Made by a program: the position numbers and the translations under genes. From Phycisphaerae bacterium SM23_33 (GTDB lineage: Bacteria > Planctomycetota > Phycisphaerae > SM23-33), in the NCBI GenBank assembly GCA_001303665.1, contig LJUF01000133.1, positions 1 through 8,312 on the forward strand: 8,312 nt of DNA. The letters are read 5' to 3'. The notes below the pieces were generated by a model that saw nothing but the letters and a program-made list of their open reading frames with translations, did not search any database and was not told where the DNA came from. Shown here piece by piece: positions 7,029 to 8,312 of this stretch (the first letter of the stretch is position 1; each line of letters begins with the position of its first letter).

Positions 7029-8153
7029 CTATCCGCGGCCCATGAGCTTGAGCTTCAGCTCCATGTAGAACATGAAGTCGTCGTAGGAGACTTCCGGCGG
7101 GACGGTGTGGTCGATGTGGGGGATGTAGCCGCCCTGCTCCAGCAGGGGGGGCATCTTGGCGTAGAGCTCTTTCTCGATGGCCCTCTTGCCCTTGGCGATT
7201 TCCCTCTTGTCCAGCCCGCCGCACAGGGCCAGGTCGCTGCCGAACTTCTTCCGCAGCCGCACCGGGTCCATGCCGGAGGCCTGCTCCAGCGGCCACAGGC
7301 AGTTGATGCCCGCCTCCATCCACAGCGGGATCAGCGCCTCCACGTCGCCGTCGCTGTCCACCCAGAAGCTCTTGATGCCGGCCCGGCGGAGGCATTCGAC
7401 GATGCGGCGGTAGGGCTTCATGAAGAACTTGCGGAACAGCGGCGGCCCGAACAGCGGCCCGCCCTTGCCGGCGCAGTCCTCGAAGAAGTTGAAGTAGTCG
7501 AACTGCACCTCCCGCAGCGCCCGGTCCAGCAGCCCCAGCAGGAACTCGGTGTTGAACTCGATCATCTCCTGAACCAGGGCCGGGTCGTCGTAGAACATGT
7601 ACGAGATGCCCTCGGTGCCCGCCCAGCAGCGGAGCTGCGAGTACAGGCCGAAGGAGGCGTTGCCCAGAAGCACCACCGGATAATCCCGCTCTTTCCACAG
7701 CCGGACCTGCTCGTCCCACCAGAAGGGATACCGCACCGGGGCGTGGGGGTCGTAGCGGCGCTTGACGTCGTTCCAGCTGGCGCGGTCGGTCACCGGGAAG
7801 GAAAGGTACGTGTCCATGGACATCCGCGTGCCGCGGACGGTGCCCGGCTTCAGGGCCTTGGTCACGATGCCGTTGGCGTGCCGGGCGACGAGGTAGCGCT
7901 CGCCCTCTTCCAGGACTTGGTAGCCGTAGTCCGGGATCATGCCCGTGGTCAGCCGGGCGAAGCTGCGGCGGTCCAGGCGGAAGTGCTCGTCGCCCTCGAA
8001 CATGTCCGTGCTGCCGACGCGGGCCTGGTTGGCGGGCATGCCCTCGGCCAGCCAGCGTTCGACGGTCTGGCCCCAGCAGCCCAGCTCGTAGTTGGGCACC
8101 CAGTCGGTGGCCTGGCCGGCGAGGATCCTGCGCAGGTACTCCCGGTGCGTCAT
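7029..8153 (-). CDS. Uroporphyrinogen decarboxylase (URO-D) family protein, second paralog
   Basis: 374 residues, cytoplasmic, no signal peptide. The URO-D-like barrel is recognised from an N-terminal ATDWVPNYELGCWG (15-28), FNFFEDCAGKGGPLFGPPLF (221-240), SFWVDSDGDVEALIPLWMEAG (262-282), CGGLDKREI (311-319) and the C-terminal GGYIPHIDHTVPPEVSYDD (341-359). HemE's RxxGRY is missing. Where MtaA-type methyltransferases have an HxC zinc motif, this protein has D266-S-D268-G, so the metal site is either lost or built from other residues, such as H346 and H349 of PHIDH. It differs clearly from the paralog 15 nt downstream and looks closer to the truncated one 40 nt upstream, with which it shares GGYIPHxDHxxPP. 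The start at 8153 is supported by AGGAG with a 6-nt spacer. In organisms with many such genes they have been tied loosely to methyl-group metabolism, but I cannot name the substrate. No corrinoid protein gene is adjacent. Confidence 0.91.
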   Translation of the reverse strand: MTHREYLRRILAGQATDWVPNYELGCWGQTVERWLAEGMPANQARVGSTDMFEGDEHFRLDRRSFARLTTGMIPDYGYQVLEEGERYLVARHANGIVTKALKPGTVRGTRMSMDTYLSFPVTDRASWNDVKRRYDPHAPVRYPFWWDEQVRLWKERDYPVVLLGNASFGLYSQLRCWAGTEGISYMFYDDPALVQEMIEFNTEFLLGLLDRALREVQFDYFNFFEDCAGKGGPLFGPPLFRKFFMKPYRRIVECLRRAGIKSFWVDSDGDVEALIPLWMEAGINCLWPLEQASGMDPVRLRKKFGSDLALCGGLDKREIAKGKRAIEKELYAKMPPLLEQGGYIPHIDHTVPPEVSYDDFMFYMELKLKLMGRG

Positions 8154-8159
8154 CCGTGG

Positions 8160-8164
8160 CTCCT
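8160..8164 (-). promoter_or_regulatory. Ribosome binding site AGGAG
   Basis: On the - strand AGGAG lies 6 nt before the ATG at 8153 and fixes the start of the 374-residue URO-D-like protein. Confidence 0.65.
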
Positions 8165-8172
8165 GGTTTCTG

Positions 8173-8188
8173 CCGGCCGGCGGGCCGG
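8173..8188 (-). other. Intercistronic GC hairpin
   Basis: CCGGCC (8173-8178) and GGCCGG (8183-8188) form a perfect 6-bp stem with a 4-nt loop in the 40-nt gap between two URO-D-like genes. There is no U-tract, so it is not a standard terminator; RNA processing, attenuation or chance in GC-rich DNA are all possible. Confidence 0.3.
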
Positions 8189-8193
8189 GGCGG

Positions 8194-8312
8194 CTATGGC
8201 TTTCCGCAGACTTCGCCCAGCCGCTTCATGTAATGGCAATAGTTCGCAAAGCAGATATCCGGCGGGCAGGAGTGGTCGGTGTGGGGGATGTACCCGCCGG
8301 CGTGGATGAGCG
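8194..8312 (-). CDS. Uroporphyrinogen decarboxylase (URO-D) family protein, C-terminal 38 codons (rest outside window)
   Basis: The frame enters from the right edge and ends at a TAG (complement of 8194-8196). The 38 residues include HAGGYIPHTDHSCPPDIC followed by FANYCHYMKRLGEVCG. This matches the C-terminus of the complete paralog just downstream, which has GGYIPHIDHTVPPEVS followed by a similar helix containing YM, so both belong to the same URO-D-like subfamily. It has four cysteines in this short tail (in SCPP, DICF, YCHY and EVCG) that the paralog lacks; whether they bind metal cannot be told. The 40-nt gap to the next gene and the same direction imply an operon. The call rests on similarity to the neighbouring gene, as only the tail is visible. 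Confidence 0.8.
   Translation of the reverse strand, partial: LIHAGGYIPHTDHSCPPDICFANYCHYMKRLGEVCGKP

Noticed and set aside
6175..7719. A 514-codon frame on the - strand spanning both complete URO-D-like genes in another frame
   Set aside because: It overlaps two real genes on the same strand and reads as arginine-, glycine- and proline-rich low-complexity sequence.
5913..8153. HemE, the heme-pathway uroporphyrinogen decarboxylase
   Set aside because: The N-terminal RxxGRY signature of HemE is missing from both complete proteins, and two divergent tandem copies do not fit a housekeeping gene.
5817..8309. An 830-codon open frame on the + strand lying over the URO-D-like genes
   Set aside because: It is the mirror of well-supported - strand genes with clear family motifs and binding sites. 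Its product is low-complexity (rich in V, G, A, H, Q, R) as expected from antisense of GC-rich codons.

Overview
The window is a GC-rich (clearly above 60% by eye), densely coded piece of a bacterial chromosome. It holds six protein-coding genes, two cut by the window ends, and no RNA genes, insertion sequences or CRISPR arrays that I can see. A glycyl radical enzyme points to an anaerobic or facultative organism. Several divergent uroporphyrinogen-decarboxylase-like paralogs, a secreted gluzincin with calcium-loop motifs and an oversized ECF-type sigma factor together suggest the Planctomycetota/Lentisphaerota/Kiritimatiellota group, perhaps an uncultured Phycisphaerae-like member. That placement is inference from gene content and was not tested.

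Layout. On the + strand: (1) the C-terminal part of a pyruvate formate-lyase-family glycyl radical enzyme (2-1366); (2) a 167-nt gap with a weak promoter candidate and a good ribosome binding site; (3) an 841-residue exported protein ending in a gluzincin metalloprotease domain with HETTH (1534-4059); (4) an ECF-like sigma factor carrying an extra ~375 residues that begin with a winged-helix-like segment (about 4123-5868). The - strand then converges on it, reading right to left: (5) the last 38 codons of a uroporphyrinogen-decarboxylase (URO-D) family protein (8194-8312), (6) a complete URO-D family protein (7029-8153), and (7) a second, more distant complete URO-D family protein (5913-7013). 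Gaps of 40 and 15 nt suggest one operon of at least three paralogs.

How they may work together. The protease and the sigma factor are co-directional with a short gap and may be co-transcribed, which fits a regulator paired with an exported product. The URO-D-like proteins lack the RxxGRY signature of true HemE and belong to the broad methylcobamide methyltransferase/URO-D-like superfamily. They may act on a methylated substrate, but no corrinoid protein or corrinoid activase is visible. The glycyl radical enzyme has a non-standard sequence after its active-site cysteine, so its substrate cannot be named; its activating enzyme would have to lie outside the window. The points most worth following are the unassigned glycyl radical enzyme, the sigma factor fusion with a possible internal translation start exactly at the domain junction, and the URO-D paralog array with altered metal-site motifs.
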